The translations under genes were made by a program, and so were the position numbers. A stretch of 35,146 nt of DNA from NCBI GenBank assembly GCA_028710485.1, contig JAQTTZ010000034.1, positions 1 to 35,146 on the forward strand, in the 5' to 3' direction. This document shows, piece after piece, positions 1 through 9,155 of the stretch. The notes beneath the pieces were generated by a model that worked only from the letters and a program-made list of their open reading frames with translations, had not been told where the DNA came from and did not search any database. The stretch's first letter is position 1; every line of letters begins with the position of its first letter. The stretch comes from Bacteriovorax sp. (GTDB taxonomy: Bacteria > Bdellovibrionota > Bacteriovoracia > Bacteriovoracales > Bacteriovoracaceae).

Positions 1-2
1 TT

Positions 3-485
3 AGTGCTCGTCAGACCACGGATGAAAATACGCTTACTAAGACAAGTAAAAAATATTACCAAGCAGTTCTGGGAATCACTCACTCAATTGATGAGAAATT
101 GTCTCTTGGGATTGTAGCTTACGACCCATTCAAATCTCAGGGAAAAGAAACCAAAGCTTTAATTGGGGTTCAATACATTCTGATGAGTTATATTACTGGC
201 GCATTTGATTTTGGCGGTGACTACTACTCTGACGAAATATCTAAAACTCTTATTTATAAGGGCGCTATCCAGGTTAAAGTACTCGATGATTTTTACTTAA
301 GGTTCGGTGGATTTAATGACAAATCGCGCGCGGAAAAAGGCAGTGGATATGGCCTTGCATGGATGCAACCGAGATTATCGTTTGAATTCGCTTTAAAAAA
401 TACGACAAGAAATAAAGATATAAGTTTGAACCAATCTGAAACAAGCTTCAAAGAAACTTCATTCTCCGGCTCTATAAGATTTTAA
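3..485 (+). CDS. Outer-membrane beta-barrel protein, C-terminal part (partial)
   Basis: The reading frame is open from the left edge of the window (first full codon at base 3) to the stop at 483-485, so the gene begins outside the window. The visible part has about 160 residues. It shows alternating polar/aromatic strands such as GVQYILMSYITG and DDFYLRFGGFND, and ends in Ser-Ile-Arg-Phe; a terminal Phe is the usual outer-membrane barrel assembly signal. An internal TTG at 99 is not a credible start because coding-like sequence continues upstream of it. Family not recognised. It probably sits in the outer membrane. It lies 22 bases before the next gene and may share its transcript. Confidence 0.6.
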   Translation, partial: SARQTTDENTLTKTSKKYYQAVLGITHSIDEKLSLGIVAYDPFKSQGKETKALIGVQYILMSYITGAFDFGGDYYSDEISKTLIYKGAIQVKVLDDFYLRFGGFNDKSRAEKGSGYGLAWMQPRLSFEFALKNTTRNKDISLNQSETSFKETSFSGSIRF

Positions 486-507
486 ATATTCAAATGTTGA
501 GGAATAA

Positions 508-1242
508 TTGGCAAAAAAGAAACTAGATGCAAAAGATTTAAAAGATGAAAGAAAACGCGAACAAGTCATAGAACTTTATCGCACGCGCTTATCACATTTA
601 AAGCGAGCTCAAACATTAGTTCGTGACGATCGAATGGCACAAGCTGTTGAGTCCTATACCAAATATCTTGGTATTCTTGCTCTTTATTTTGACACGACAG
701 AAGATAAATTAACTCCAACTTTATTTGATCCAGTAAAAGATGTCACAGAGCTTTTACTTATAAGTCATGCCTATTGGGACTTGGCTAAGGCCTTTGACCG
801 AAGTCCAAATCTTCAGCGAGATTGCTTGCGCTGTCTTGAGCAATTCGTGAAATTTTCAATTGGATTTAAATACCAACACGTTAATGCTCAAATCATACGT
901 AAATTTAACAATAAAAAACAGGCACATAATCCTAAAGCTTTTGAAGCTGCTTATCACAAGATCCAAATCAGTTCTAAAAAATGCTATATCGCCACGGCAT
1001 GTTTTGGCGAAGACGATTTTAGAACTCAAACACTGCGCCATTTCAAACTAAAAATTTCGGTCTTTTCTCTGGGGAAAGATTTTATCGATTGTTATTATCA
1101 ATTCTCCCCTACTATCGTTCAGCAATTTAATACTCATCCGAGAATTAAATGGTTATGTGAATCTTTTTTTATTAAACCAATACTTAATATTTTTACTTAT
1201 ATAATCAGGCCATATGTCCACCCTACTAAAACTCGTTCTTAA
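508..1242 (+). CDS. CFI-box C-terminal domain protein, function unknown
   Basis: A protein of 244 residues that begins at TTG, supported by a TTGAGGAA ribosome site 5-12 bases upstream. The N-terminal 150 residues are helical and charged (MAKKKLDAKDLKDERKREQ), with a TPR-like look around residues 30-60. The C-terminal 90 residues match the CFI-box-CTERM pattern: KKCYIATACFG at about 157-167, followed by a helix with LRHFK, then a YY..SP segment and a hydrophobic tail. That domain ends otherwise unrelated bacterial proteins and its role is unknown. The stop lies 29 bases inside the following permease gene, so the two are translationally linked. No signal peptide is visible. Confidence 0.65.
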   Translation: MAKKKLDAKDLKDERKREQVIELYRTRLSHLKRAQTLVRDDRMAQAVESYTKYLGILALYFDTTEDKLTPTLFDPVKDVTELLLISHAYWDLAKAFDRSPNLQRDCLRCLEQFVKFSIGFKYQHVNAQIIRKFNNKKQAHNPKAFEAAYHKIQISSKKCYIATACFGEDDFRTQTLRHFKLKISVFSLGKDFIDCYYQFSPTIVQQFNTHPRIKWLCESFFIKPILNIFTYIIRPYVHPTKTRS

Positions 1243-2326
1243 AGAATGGTTTCGCTTTTTCCTAGGCTCAGTATTGGTACTATTAATGGTACTTTCACTG
1301 GGGCATGTTTTAAATTCTCTTTTAAAGGATTCTGCCGATTTTAAGACGATTTATGAAAGTCTTGTTCTTGAAATTCCAACCTTTTTGATAAAAATCTTTC
1401 CTGTTTCCTGCTTGGTTGCTTCCCTTTTTTCCATTAATAAATTAAAAAACAGAAACGAGCTCACTGCTATTTTTGCTAGTGGCTTCTCTCGCCGTAGATT
1501 TATCCTGGGCATCGGTACCATTGGTTCATTTATTGGTGTTCTATTATTTTTTATCAATGCCTACCTGGTTCCCTACACAAAACATCGTCAAGATATGATG
1601 AAAAAAGGTCAGACTCGTGAATCAACCAGTAGTGCTGTCATAAAATCGACTGTTTCAATCAATGCTTTAAATTCTGGAAAAATTTGGTTTAAAGGTCAGG
1701 ACTATTTCTTTTCGTACAGTTCATTTGATCGCAAAACCAACACTCTTTATAATTTGACACTCTATCTCTATGATAAAAATTTTAAATTTACTGAACAGAT
1801 CAGTGCTGCATATGCTGATTTTCAAAGTGGCAACGATTGGATTCTTCACCGCTCGCTTCACTATACAAACTTAGACAATAAGACTTTTCCAACAGTTCAA
1901 TACTTTGACGACAAACCCTTAAAAATTCGTGAAACCATTTCTGACTTTAAACAAATCAACGCTGATATTGCCACTCTTAATATTTGGAAACTTTATGACT
2001 ATATTGGGGTCCTAAAAACAAATGGTATAAATTATAGCGAATACTATGTGACTTTTTTGGATAAGTTTTCCTCTGCTTTTACCTGCTTGGTTCTAGCTAT
2101 TTTGGCTTCAATTGCTTTATTTAATCCCAATAGACGCAATAGTTCTTTTGGTAAAAATATTGCCTTTGTTCTCACCTTCACTTTTATTTATTGGTTTATA
2201 TATTCTTACTTCCTCACACTAGGTCAAACTAGCCGTATTCCAGCTGTGGTTGCAACTTTTGGCGTGCCATCAATTTTTGTTGTGTACCTCACCTTCTATT
2301 TTATTTACCATCGCAAATTGCGCTAA
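1214..2326 (+). CDS. LptF/LptG family permease (LPS export)
   Basis: 370 residues. Three N-terminal membrane segments (about residues 14-35, 48-75 and 95-115), a long periplasmic region (about 120-270) and three C-terminal membrane segments give the YjgP/YjgQ layout. In well-studied bacteria LptF and LptG form the inner-membrane part of the LptB2FG transporter that extracts lipopolysaccharide and passes it to LptC/A. The text after the first membrane helix, FLIKIFPVSCLVASLFSINKL, resembles the conserved permease coupling region. Only one LptF/G copy is here, so which of the two it is cannot be decided. It overlaps the CFI-box gene by 29 bases and is followed 19 bases later by def. Confidence 0.85.
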   Translation: MSTLLKLVLKEWFRFFLGSVLVLLMVLSLGHVLNSLLKDSADFKTIYESLVLEIPTFLIKIFPVSCLVASLFSINKLKNRNELTAIFASGFSRRRFILGIGTIGSFIGVLLFFINAYLVPYTKHRQDMMKKGQTRESTSSAVIKSTVSINALNSGKIWFKGQDYFFSYSSFDRKTNTLYNLTLYLYDKNFKFTEQISAAYADFQSGNDWILHRSLHYTNLDNKTFPTVQYFDDKPLKIRETISDFKQINADIATLNIWKLYDYIGVLKTNGINYSEYYVTFLDKFSSAFTCLVLAILASIALFNPNRRNSSFGKNIAFVLTFTFIYWFIYSYFLTLGQTSRIPAVVATFGVPSIFVVYLTFYFIYHRKLR

Positions 2327-2345
2327 ATTATGATATCAATTAGCC

Positions 2346-2945
2346 ATGAAAAAGAATGTTAAAGAGTGTTTTTTAGAGAACTATCAGCTAGAAGGCGAAA
2401 GGCTTAGTATCCATACTTACCCTGCGCCAGTATTAAAACAAATCGCAAAGCCAGTGACTGAATTCAATGATGAGCTTCATAATATTGTGAAGAATATGCT
2501 TTTCACGATGTACAATGCACCAGGTATCGGCTTAGCAGCACCTCAAGTCGGCGTTAGCTTACGTTTTTTTGTTTTAGATATTTGGTTTGATCGTGAAAAG
2601 GTCACCCTCGCTGATGGCAGTGAGGAGTACCGCTTGTCAGAATTTAGCCCGATGGTTTTTTGTAATCCTATTTTTAAAAATAAAAGCGGTGAAGTTATTC
2701 ATGAAGAAGGGTGTCTAAGTGTTCCCGGAATTTATGAAGACGTGAAACGCTTTGAGCTTGTTACTGTTGAATTTCAAGACATGTTTGGTGATCATCATGA
2801 AATTGAAGCTGATGAATTACTGTCGGTCTGTTTACAACACGAAAATGATCATCTCGACGGAATCGTTTTCATCGAACGATTGAGTTTTTTGAAGAAAAAT
2901 CTCCTGGAAAAAAAATTCTTAAAGCAACAGCAGAAGAAAAAATAA
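2346..2945 (+). CDS. def: Peptide deformylase
   Basis: 199 residues. It removes the N-formyl group from new proteins. All three family motifs are present: GIGLAAPQVG (about 60-69), EGCLSVPG with the metal-binding Cys123, and QHENDHLDG giving the two His ligands (165, 169) and catalytic Glu166. The usual deformylase start aligns near residue 20 (RLSIHTYPAPVLKQIAKPV), so there is an N-terminal extension of roughly 18 residues; no later in-frame ATG would remove it. No clear Shine-Dalgarno precedes the ATG. The stop is two bases before fmt, the classical functional pairing. Confidence 0.95.
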   Translation: MKKNVKECFLENYQLEGERLSIHTYPAPVLKQIAKPVTEFNDELHNIVKNMLFTMYNAPGIGLAAPQVGVSLRFFVLDIWFDREKVTLADGSEEYRLSEFSPMVFCNPIFKNKSGEVIHEEGCLSVPGIYEDVKRFELVTVEFQDMFGDHHEIEADELLSVCLQHENDHLDGIVFIERLSFLKKNLLEKKFLKQQQKKK

Positions 2946-2947
2946 TC

Positions 2948-3892
2948 ATGAAAAAACTAAACGTTGTTTTTTGTGGCACTCCCGATTTTTCATTGCCTAC
3001 GCTAGAACTTCTCCACCACCATCCCCATATTAATATCGTGGGTGTTGTGACTATGCCAGATCGTCCATCCGGAAGAGGTCAGGAATTAAAATCACCACCG
3101 GTTGCTGAATACGCCAAGCTTAACAAACTCCCTCTTTATCAAGTTGAAAATATCAATCGTGAAGAAAAAATCTTGGAAGAACTCGAGAACAAAAAGATTG
3201 ATTTTATTTTAGTTCTCGCCTTTGCTCAGTTTCTTGGCAGCCGTATTCTTAATATGCCAAAGTTGGGATGTTTTAATATTCACACTTCCATTCTTCCTAA
3301 GTACCGCGGTGCCGCTCCAATTCAGTATGCATTACTTAACGGAGATACTTCTACTGGAGTTTCCATTCAACGAATGGTTAAAGAAATGGACGCTGGAGAC
3401 TTGGTTCATTTCCATGAACTTCCGATTTCTGAAACAGAAACAGGTGGCCAGCTCTTTGTGCGTTTGAAATTTCAAGCAGCTCTAAGCACCAACGTTTTAA
3501 TAGACACTATTCTAAAAAATAAATTGATTTTCACTCCTCAAGATCCTACAGGTGTAAGCTTTGCCCCTACTCTTAAAAAAGAAGACGGCTTATTAAATTT
3601 TAAATTATCGACAGCTATTAAAATTCAAAACCAGATCCGGGCTCTCGATCCATGGCCTGGAACTTATTGCTTTTTAAATAATCAGCGCCTAAAGGTTTTT
3701 GAAGTTGAAAAATTGCAGCGCTCACTTAACCCAGGTGAGACCTCAACTGAATTTGGGCAACTTGCTGTTGGCACTCTCGATGGAGTCATAAGACTTTCAA
3801 GCGTTCAGCTTGAAGGAAAAAAAATCTGTAGTGATACTGAACTTCTAAATGGATTAAAAAATAAGGGCGGTGAGATTATTCTCAATCCGTAA
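2948..3892 (+). CDS. fmt: Methionyl-tRNA formyltransferase
   Basis: 314 residues, close to the usual 310-315. It transfers a formyl group from 10-formyl-tetrahydrofolate to Met-tRNA(fMet). The N-terminal Rossmann-like half begins VVFCGTPDFSLPTLE. The catalytic region NIHTSILPKYRGAAPI contains the Asn and His of the active site, and the Asp lies in KEMDAGDLV. The C-terminal part (from about residue 205, FAPTLKKEDG) is the tRNA-binding domain. It starts two bases after def and ends eight bases before rpe, so translation is almost certainly coupled. rsmB, often the neighbour of fmt, is absent here. Confidence 0.96.
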   Translation: MKKLNVVFCGTPDFSLPTLELLHHHPHINIVGVVTMPDRPSGRGQELKSPPVAEYAKLNKLPLYQVENINREEKILEELENKKIDFILVLAFAQFLGSRILNMPKLGCFNIHTSILPKYRGAAPIQYALLNGDTSTGVSIQRMVKEMDAGDLVHFHELPISETETGGQLFVRLKFQAALSTNVLIDTILKNKLIFTPQDPTGVSFAPTLKKEDGLLNFKLSTAIKIQNQIRALDPWPGTYCFLNNQRLKVFEVEKLQRSLNPGETSTEFGQLAVGTLDGVIRLSSVQLEGKKICSDTELLNGLKNKGGEIILNP

Positions 3893-3899
3893 AATTGTT

Positions 3900-4553
3900 A
3901 TGACAATTATTTCACCAAGTCTTCTCGCTTGTGATTTTTTAAATATTGAACCAGAACTAAATGCTTTTAACGGTCAGAGCGATCTTTGGTTTCATCTAGA
4001 TATAATGGACGGGCATTTTGTTCCCAACCTTACTTTTGGCCACCCGATAATTGAACTTATTACCAAGAAATCACTTCAAAAGTGCGATGCTCACTTCATG
4101 GTTACCAATCCAGAATTTCATGCAGAAACAATGAAATCATTTGGACTATATAATTTTACATTTCATTTAGAAGCGACAATCGACTCTCTAGGATTAATTA
4201 AGGAATTAAAAAATAATTATCCCAGTGTTGGAATTTCTATTAAGCCTGCGACGCCAACTCATAAACTATCTGACGATATTCTAAAGGCCGTTGATTTAGT
4301 CCTGGTCATGTCAGTAGAACCTGGATTTGGTGGTCAATCCTTCCAGCCTGAAGCCTTTGATAAAATAAGGGAATTAAAAGCAAGAAGAGACAGACTTAAG
4401 GCCCATTTCAAAATTCAAGTTGATGGTGGCGTTAGTGATAAAAATGCAAAAGAATTAATTGAAGCAGGAGCCGACAACCTAGTTGCCGGCTCATACATTT
4501 TTAAAAACAAAAAAGAAGATTATAAAAAAGCCGTTGATTCCTTGAGACTCTAG
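3900..4553 (+). CDS. rpe: Ribulose-phosphate 3-epimerase
   Basis: 217 residues from the ATG at 3900. It interconverts ribulose-5-phosphate and xylulose-5-phosphate in the pentose phosphate pathway. TIM-barrel signatures are in order: SPSLLACDF at the N terminus, HLDIMDGHFVPNLTFG with metal-binding His and the first catalytic Asp, HFMV, MSVEPGFGGQ for phosphate binding, and QVDGGV with the second catalytic Asp. A longer frame from a GTG at 3870 would add ten residues and overlap fmt, but the conserved start favours 3900. Last gene of the lptF/G-def-fmt-rpe run. Confidence 0.95.
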   Translation: MTIISPSLLACDFLNIEPELNAFNGQSDLWFHLDIMDGHFVPNLTFGHPIIELITKKSLQKCDAHFMVTNPEFHAETMKSFGLYNFTFHLEATIDSLGLIKELKNNYPSVGISIKPATPTHKLSDDILKAVDLVLVMSVEPGFGGQSFQPEAFDKIRELKARRDRLKAHFKIQVDGGVSDKNAKELIEAGADNLVAGSYIFKNKKEDYKKAVDSLRL

Positions 4554-4578
4554 AGACCATTGAATCTCTCTCTGTGAT

Positions 4579-4601
4579 GCCAACAGAACGTGGCGCTTTT
4601 T
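4579..4601 (+). terminator. Possible weak terminator after rpe
   Basis: A short stem GCCA/TGGC (4579-4582 with 4591-4594) is followed by GC and five T residues ending at 4601, about 25 bases after the rpe stop. The stem is only four or five pairs, so this could equally be part of a larger folded leader that runs to the stronger hairpin at 4633. Confidence 0.3.
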
Positions 4602-4632
4602 AGACAACTCTCTAATGAAGTCTTAATGGGTT

Positions 4633-4657
4633 AGGTGTTGCATACACCTTCTTTTTT
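4633..4657 (+). terminator. Intrinsic terminator or attenuator hairpin
   Basis: Perfect six-base stem AGGTGT (4633-4638) with ACACCT (4644-4649), loop TGCAT, then a T-rich run to 4657. It ends only 21 bases before the ATG of the next gene. It may end the rpe transcript, with the downstream gene using a promoter that overlaps the hairpin, or it may act as an attenuator in that gene's leader. Confidence 0.6.
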
Positions 4658-4678
4658 AGAATGGACTAAGATAGCAAT

Positions 4679-5131
4679 ATGAACCACAAAGATATAATCC
4701 ATGCAACACGATTTAAAGCTCAGCAAAGAAGTTTTAAGGCCTACCTCTTCATAATGTCGCTACCTGTTTTTCTTTATCACTCGCTGGCCACTAAGGACTA
4801 CTGGACTCTACTCTTTATCTCTTGCTTAGCTCTTTATGCACCAATCTTGTGGGCAGCATTTGTAATTTATCTTTGCCTTAAAACTCATATTCAATTTAAG
4901 CGAAATATCATTACGGAAAAAGAAAATGTTCAGTGTGATGTTGTGAACTCATTGCAGATGAATCAACTTCAGAAATTGTCAGAGGCCATTGATGCCAATC
5001 CAGATATTCTCTATTGTGACTACCAACGGCGCTCTTTAATTGCTTGGTGTCGCTATTATAAAAATACGAGAGCTCAGGAATTAATTATCCAGCTGATGAA
5101 AAAATATCCCAAACAAGCCCTTGCCGCCTAG
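4679..5131 (+). CDS. Small membrane protein with ankyrin-like C terminus
   Basis: 150 residues, family not recognised. There are two membrane segments (about residues 20-36 and 42-66), then a soluble tail. The tail reads like one to two ankyrin-type helix pairs: LQKLSEAIDANPDILYCDYQ, then SLIAWCRYYKNTRAQELIIQ. No Shine-Dalgarno is visible. The hexamer TAAGAT at 4667-4672 lies six bases before the ATG, so a leaderless transcript is possible. The stop shares the four bases CTAG with the stop of the converging gene on the other strand. It is probably an inner-membrane protein with a cytoplasmic tail, from charge distribution only. Confidence 0.6.
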   Translation: MNHKDIIHATRFKAQQRSFKAYLFIMSLPVFLYHSLATKDYWTLLFISCLALYAPILWAAFVIYLCLKTHIQFKRNIITEKENVQCDVVNSLQMNQLQKLSEAIDANPDILYCDYQRRSLIAWCRYYKNTRAQELIIQLMKKYPKQALAA

Positions 5132-5586
5132 AAGCGGAATCTTAATCCAACACCACCTTCAAGATCTAAATTCGTTGCCGGTATAATATCAAACGCTAAT
5201 GCCAATTCTCCAAAAAATTCTATTCTCGGCTCTCCTAATTGGTAAGTTAATCCAATCGGTACTCTTGGTCCAATAGCTATATCATCTTCATGATGTCCTT
5301 TTGTAATCGAAACTACACGTGCACCAACTCCATAATAAAGTTCAAACGGAGCTCCTGCATTGGTTGCAAAGGAATGGGCTTTTTCCACTAAGTAATCAGC
5401 ATGAAATTCCAGGCCCAATTCATCCGCCAAGGAATAAGCCAAAGCTGCATCAATCGAGTGTTTATTATCAAGACTTGCTTTAGCGGAAATACCGGTCGGC
5501 GAACCTAAGACAACACCCAATTGATATTCTGTAGCAAAAACACTTTGAGTTATTAAAATTGCAGCCATTGTTATAAAAACTTTCAT
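5128..5586 (-). CDS. Small outer-membrane beta-barrel protein
   Basis: 152 residues with a clear signal peptide (MKVFITMAAILITQSVFA, cleavage after FA at about 18). The mature part is built of short amphipathic strands: YQLGVVLGSPTGISAKASL, HSIDAALAYSL, LEFHADYLVE, YYGVGARVV, and a C-terminal GGVGLRFRF ending in Phe. The pattern resembles the eight-stranded barrel proteins placed in DUF3996-like families. A strong ribosome site (GGGGAGAAGAAA) precedes the ATG. It is divergent from hutH with about 160 bases between. Function unknown; a structural or stress role in the outer membrane is a guess. Confidence 0.7.
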   Translation of the reverse strand: MKVFITMAAILITQSVFATEYQLGVVLGSPTGISAKASLDNKHSIDAALAYSLADELGLEFHADYLVEKAHSFATNAGAPFELYYGVGARVVSITKGHHEDDIAIGPRVPIGLTYQLGEPRIEFFGELALAFDIIPATNLDLEGGVGLRFRF

Positions 5587-5748
5587 TTTCTTCTCCCCTT
5601 AATTTGTTGCGATGAGTGCTGAACTTTCCTGGAACTTAAATAGTAATATTCTTTTTTGTTTTTCATAGGGCGGACGCGCAAAACATCATTACAAAACAGC
5701 TCATTTCTATTAGGATTAGTTAGCTTTTATCTATGGGGGATTCAATTT

Positions 5749-7284
5749 ATGGAACTTATACTAAACGGACAAAATTTAACGATAGACCATGTTTATCAAG
5801 TCGCATATGCCACCAAAGGAGCATTGAATTTATCTATTGATCCAAACGCACTAGTTAAAATGAAAGCCTCACGCGCTTTTGTTTTTGATATTGTTAAAAA
5901 AGGTGAACCCGTTTACGGAATCAACACTGGTTTCGGAGCACTCTCTAGTAAACACATTGAAGAAAAAGATCTCGCTCAATTACAATTGAATTTAATTCGT
6001 TCTCATTGCACTGGTGTTGGTAGAGCGTTTTCCAAAGAAATCACCCGCGCCATTATGCTGTTACGGGCAAACTGCTTGATCTCTGGTTTTTCTGGAGTTG
6101 AACCAAGTACGGTTCAACTTTTATTAGATTTTTTAAACGAACACATTACTCCAGTTGTTCCAGAAAAAGGTTCGGTTGGTGCTTCTGGTGACCTTGCTCC
6201 TCTTTCACATATAGCTCTTGCCCTCATAGGTGAAGGCGATGTTGAAGTTGATGGTAAGATTGTTAATTCAAAATTTGCCATTAATCATATTGGAAAAACA
6301 CCTGCAGTATTAGGACCAAAAGATGGCCTTGCCCTGATCAATGGAACTGCATGTATGGGTGCTCTTGGTGCTCTTGCTGTCCATGAAGCAAAGCAGTTAA
6401 TGAAACTTGCAGATATCGCTTCAACGCTAACCCTTGATGGCGTTAAGGGAACATCTGCTGCTTACAATCCAAAAATTACGGCGCTAAAACCACACAAAGG
6501 GCAAATCGCTTCTGTCGAAAATTTGAATAAATTAATTGCAAATTCTCCTCTTAAAGAATCACATCCAAATTGTGGTAAAGTTCAAGATCCCTATTCTCTT
6601 CGATGTGTTCCACAGGTTCACGGTGCCTGCAGACAAACGTTAATTCATGCCGACGATGTTGTCTCAACTGAATTAAATGCAGTTACAGACAACCCTCTTA
6701 TTTTTGTAGAAACAGGTGAAGTAATATCTGGTGGTAATTTTCATGGAGAAGCTTTGGCACTTGTTATGGATTATTTGGCAATGGGTGTTGCTGAAATTTG
6801 CAATATCAGTGAACGACGAATTGAAAAAATGATGAACCCTGTTTTTTCTGAACTTCCAGCTTTTCTAACTAAGAGCTCAGGGCTTAATTCTGGGCTGATG
6901 ATCGCTCACGTAACAGCTGCTGCCTTAGTCTCAGAAAATAAATATCTTTGCCATCCCGCTTCGGTTGACTCGGTTCCAACGTCAACTGATAAAGAAGATC
7001 ATGTTTCCATGGGGGTAACGGCCGGAAGAAAACTTCACGAAGTTATTTCAAACGCCAAATCCGTTTTAGCTATTGAATTTCTATGTAACACTCAGGCTCT
7101 GGATTTTCAACGCCCATTAAAAAGCTCTCCTCCACTTGAAGCAGTACATACTCTAATTCGACGTCATGTAGAAATAATTGATCAGGACAGAATATTTTAC
7201 AAAGATATAAACAATATTATTAAACTTATCAATAGCGGTGAAATTGTTGCTGCTGTTGAATCTTGTATTGGAGTATTGAACTAA
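5749..7284 (+). CDS. hutH: Histidine ammonia-lyase
   Basis: 511 residues from the ATG at 5749, the usual family length. It deaminates L-histidine to urocanate, the first step of histidine degradation. The MIO cofactor arises from Ala-Ser-Gly in [14 protein letters not shown] (about residues 145-147). [10 protein letters not shown] and the later VTDNPL and [15 protein letters not shown] segments are also family hallmarks. The frame stays open upstream to a TTG at 5656, but that would add an unconserved hydrophobic stretch; GGGGG at 5735-5739 serves as the ribosome site for 5749. The stop TAA overlaps the hutU start by one base. Confidence 0.96.
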   Translation: MELILNGQNLTIDHVYQVAYATKGALNLSIDPNALVKMKASRAFVFDIVKKGEPVYGINTGFGALSSKHIEEKDLAQLQLNLIRSHCTGVGRAFSKEITRAIMLLRANCLISGFSGVEPSTVQLLLDFLNEHITPVVPEKGSVGASGDLAPLSHIALALIGEGDVEVDGKIVNSKFAINHIGKTPAVLGPKDGLALINGTACMGALGALAVHEAKQLMKLADIASTLTLDGVKGTSAAYNPKITALKPHKGQIASVENLNKLIANSPLKESHPNCGKVQDPYSLRCVPQVHGACRQTLIHADDVVSTELNAVTDNPLIFVETGEVISGGNFHGEALALVMDYLAMGVAEICNISERRIEKMMNPVFSELPAFLTKSSGLNSGLMIAHVTAAALVSENKYLCHPASVDSVPTSTDKEDHVSMGVTAGRKLHEVISNAKSVLAIEFLCNTQALDFQRPLKSSPPLEAVHTLIRRHVEIIDQDRIFYKDINNIIKLINSGEIVAAVESCIGVLN

Positions 7285-8957
7285 TGAGTACACATAAACC
7301 GATTCCTCTACCACCTACCGGAAATCAATTAACTTGTAAGGGCTGGCATCAAGAAGCAGCACTTCGTTGCTTATTAAATAACCTCCACCCTGATGTGGCC
7401 GAAGATAGAGACAATTTAATTGTTTATGGTGGTAATGGACAAGCTGCCAGAAACCATCAAGCACTTGAAGATATTATTCATGCTTTAAAAACTATTGAGA
7501 ATAACGAAACACTTCTTATTCAATCGGGAAAACCTGTTGCTATTTTTCCAAGCCACGAACACGGACCAAGAGTTTTAATTGCAAATTCTAACCTTGTTCC
7601 TCATTGGGCAACATGGGAATATTTTAACAAATTAAAAGACGAAGGCCTCATCATGTACGGTCAGATGACCGCAGGATCATGGATTTATATTGGTACTCAA
7701 GGAATTCTGCAAGGTACTTATGAAACATTTATGGCCGCGGCTGAAAAACACTATGGTGCAGATCGCGACCTAACTGGAAAATTGGTTCTCACTGCCGGCA
7801 TAGGTGGAATGGGGGGGGCTCAACCTCTTGCTGTAAAAATGGCGAACGGTGTTTGCCTTGCTTGTGATGTTGACGTAGAGAGAATTAATAAACGTCTTAA
7901 AACTAAATACCTCGATGTTCTTTGCAATTCATATGATGAAGCGATTGATCTCGCACTTAAATCAAAAAAAGAAAATAAGGCCATCTCAATTGGTGTTGTT
8001 GGAAATGCTGTTGATTTTTTTAAATATGTTTTGAATCTTGGTATTATTCCAGACCTTGTTACTGATCAAACCTCAGCTCATGATCCACTTAATGGTTACG
8101 TCCCTAATGCAATGACCTTAGAAGCCGCAATTGCTTTAAGAAAAAGTGATCCTAAAAAATATACAGATCTCTCATACCATGCGATGGGTGAACATGTTAG
8201 AGTGATGTTGGATTTTCAGGCTAAAGGGTCTCATGTTTTTGATTATGGAAACAACCTCCGAGAAGGTGCAAAAATTTCAGGCGTTAAAGATGCCTATAAT
8301 TTTCCTGGATTTGTTCCGGCCTATATCAGACCTTTATTTTGCCAAGGATCAGGGCCCTTTAGATGGGTAGCTCTTTCTGGAGATCCAGAAGATATTCGCG
8401 TAACAGATAATGCTCTTAAAGAATTATTTCCTGAAAATAAGAAACTTCATAATTGGCTTAACAAAGCTCAAGAGATGGTTGCCTTTCAAGGTCTGCCTGC
8501 TCGCATCTGTTGGTTGAAATACGGCGAGAGGGAAAAAGCGGGACTCCTCTTTAATAAATTGGTTCGCGAGGGAAAAGTAAAAGCTCCCATCGTTATCGGC
8601 AGAGATCATCTCGATTGTGGATCTGTTACCAGCCCTAACCGTGAAACAGAAGGCATGCTGGATGGATCTGATGCGATCTCGGATTGGTCGCTTTTAAACT
8701 TAATGATAAACACTATGAACGGTGCTTCATGGACTTCATTTCATCATGGCGGTGGCGTTGGTATTGGTTACTCTCAACACTCTGGAATGGTAATTTGCTG
8801 TGATGGAACGAATGATTTGGATAAGCGTTTGTCACGTGTACTAAATTCAGATCCTGGAATGGGTGTCGCTCGTCATGCTGATGCTGGTTATGAGTTAGCT
8901 CGCACTACCGCCAAGAATAGTTCTCTTAAATTACCTTCACTGAAAATTAATTCTTAA
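7284..8957 (+). CDS. hutU: Urocanate hydratase
   Basis: 557 residues, the typical size. It converts urocanate to imidazolone propionate using tightly bound NAD+. Conserved segments: [33 protein letters not shown], the NAD-binding [14 protein letters not shown], and [14 protein letters not shown] carrying the catalytic-region Cys. The true start is the ATG at 7284, fused to the hutH stop as TAATG; an in-frame TTG at 7263 would lie inside hutH and add seven unconserved residues. A strong terminator follows eight bases after the stop, so hutH-hutU form a two-gene unit. Confidence 0.97.
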   Translation: MSTHKPIPLPPTGNQLTCKGWHQEAALRCLLNNLHPDVAEDRDNLIVYGGNGQAARNHQALEDIIHALKTIENNETLLIQSGKPVAIFPSHEHGPRVLIANSNLVPHWATWEYFNKLKDEGLIMYGQMTAGSWIYIGTQGILQGTYETFMAAAEKHYGADRDLTGKLVLTAGIGGMGGAQPLAVKMANGVCLACDVDVERINKRLKTKYLDVLCNSYDEAIDLALKSKKENKAISIGVVGNAVDFFKYVLNLGIIPDLVTDQTSAHDPLNGYVPNAMTLEAAIALRKSDPKKYTDLSYHAMGEHVRVMLDFQAKGSHVFDYGNNLREGAKISGVKDAYNFPGFVPAYIRPLFCQGSGPFRWVALSGDPEDIRVTDNALKELFPENKKLHNWLNKAQEMVAFQGLPARICWLKYGEREKAGLLFNKLVREGKVKAPIVIGRDHLDCGSVTSPNRETEGMLDGSDAISDWSLLNLMINTMNGASWTSFHHGGGVGIGYSQHSGMVICCDGTNDLDKRLSRVLNSDPGMGVARHADAGYELARTTAKNSSLKLPSLKINS

Positions 8958-8964
8958 TTTGAAT

Positions 8965-8990
8965 GCCCTCTTTAAAAAGAGGGCTTCTTT
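8965..8990 (+). terminator. Rho-independent terminator after hutHU
   Basis: Perfect stem GCCCTCTT (8965-8972) with AAGAGGGC (8977-8984), loop TAAA, followed by TTCTTT. It lies just after the hutU stop and separates hutHU from hutI. Confidence 0.88.
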
Positions 8991-9091
8991 CTCAAAGTGC
9001 ACTAATTCAGTGCCATTTTATTGGAAAAGTTTAGCTGTAGATATCTTTTGATTATGAATCTTTTCTGTCGGGTTTTTTTAACGTGATGATT

Positions 9092-9120
9092 TTGACGATT
9101 GTTCAAATAGGCCTTATATT
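9092..9120 (+). promoter_or_regulatory. Sigma70-like promoter of hutI
   Basis: TTGACG at 9092-9097 and TATATT at 9115-9120 are separated by exactly 17 bases, a near-consensus pair. The predicted transcript would begin near 9127, about 29 bases before the hutI ATG. It lies downstream of the hutU terminator, which explains how hutI is expressed separately. Confidence 0.7.
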
Positions 9121-9155
9121 TTCTTGAACTTACTTCCTCTAACCAAGTTTATTTC

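Noticed and set aside
3870-3899. Upstream GTG start for rpe
   Set aside because: It adds ten unconserved residues and overlaps fmt; the family start SPSLLACDF fits ATG 3900.
5656-5748. N-terminal extension of hutH from TTG
   Set aside because: Not like any HutH start; ATG 5749 has a G-rich ribosome site and gives the normal length.
8424-8609. Antisense open frame inside hutU
   Set aside because: Hydrophobic-poor shadow of a highly conserved gene; no start signals.
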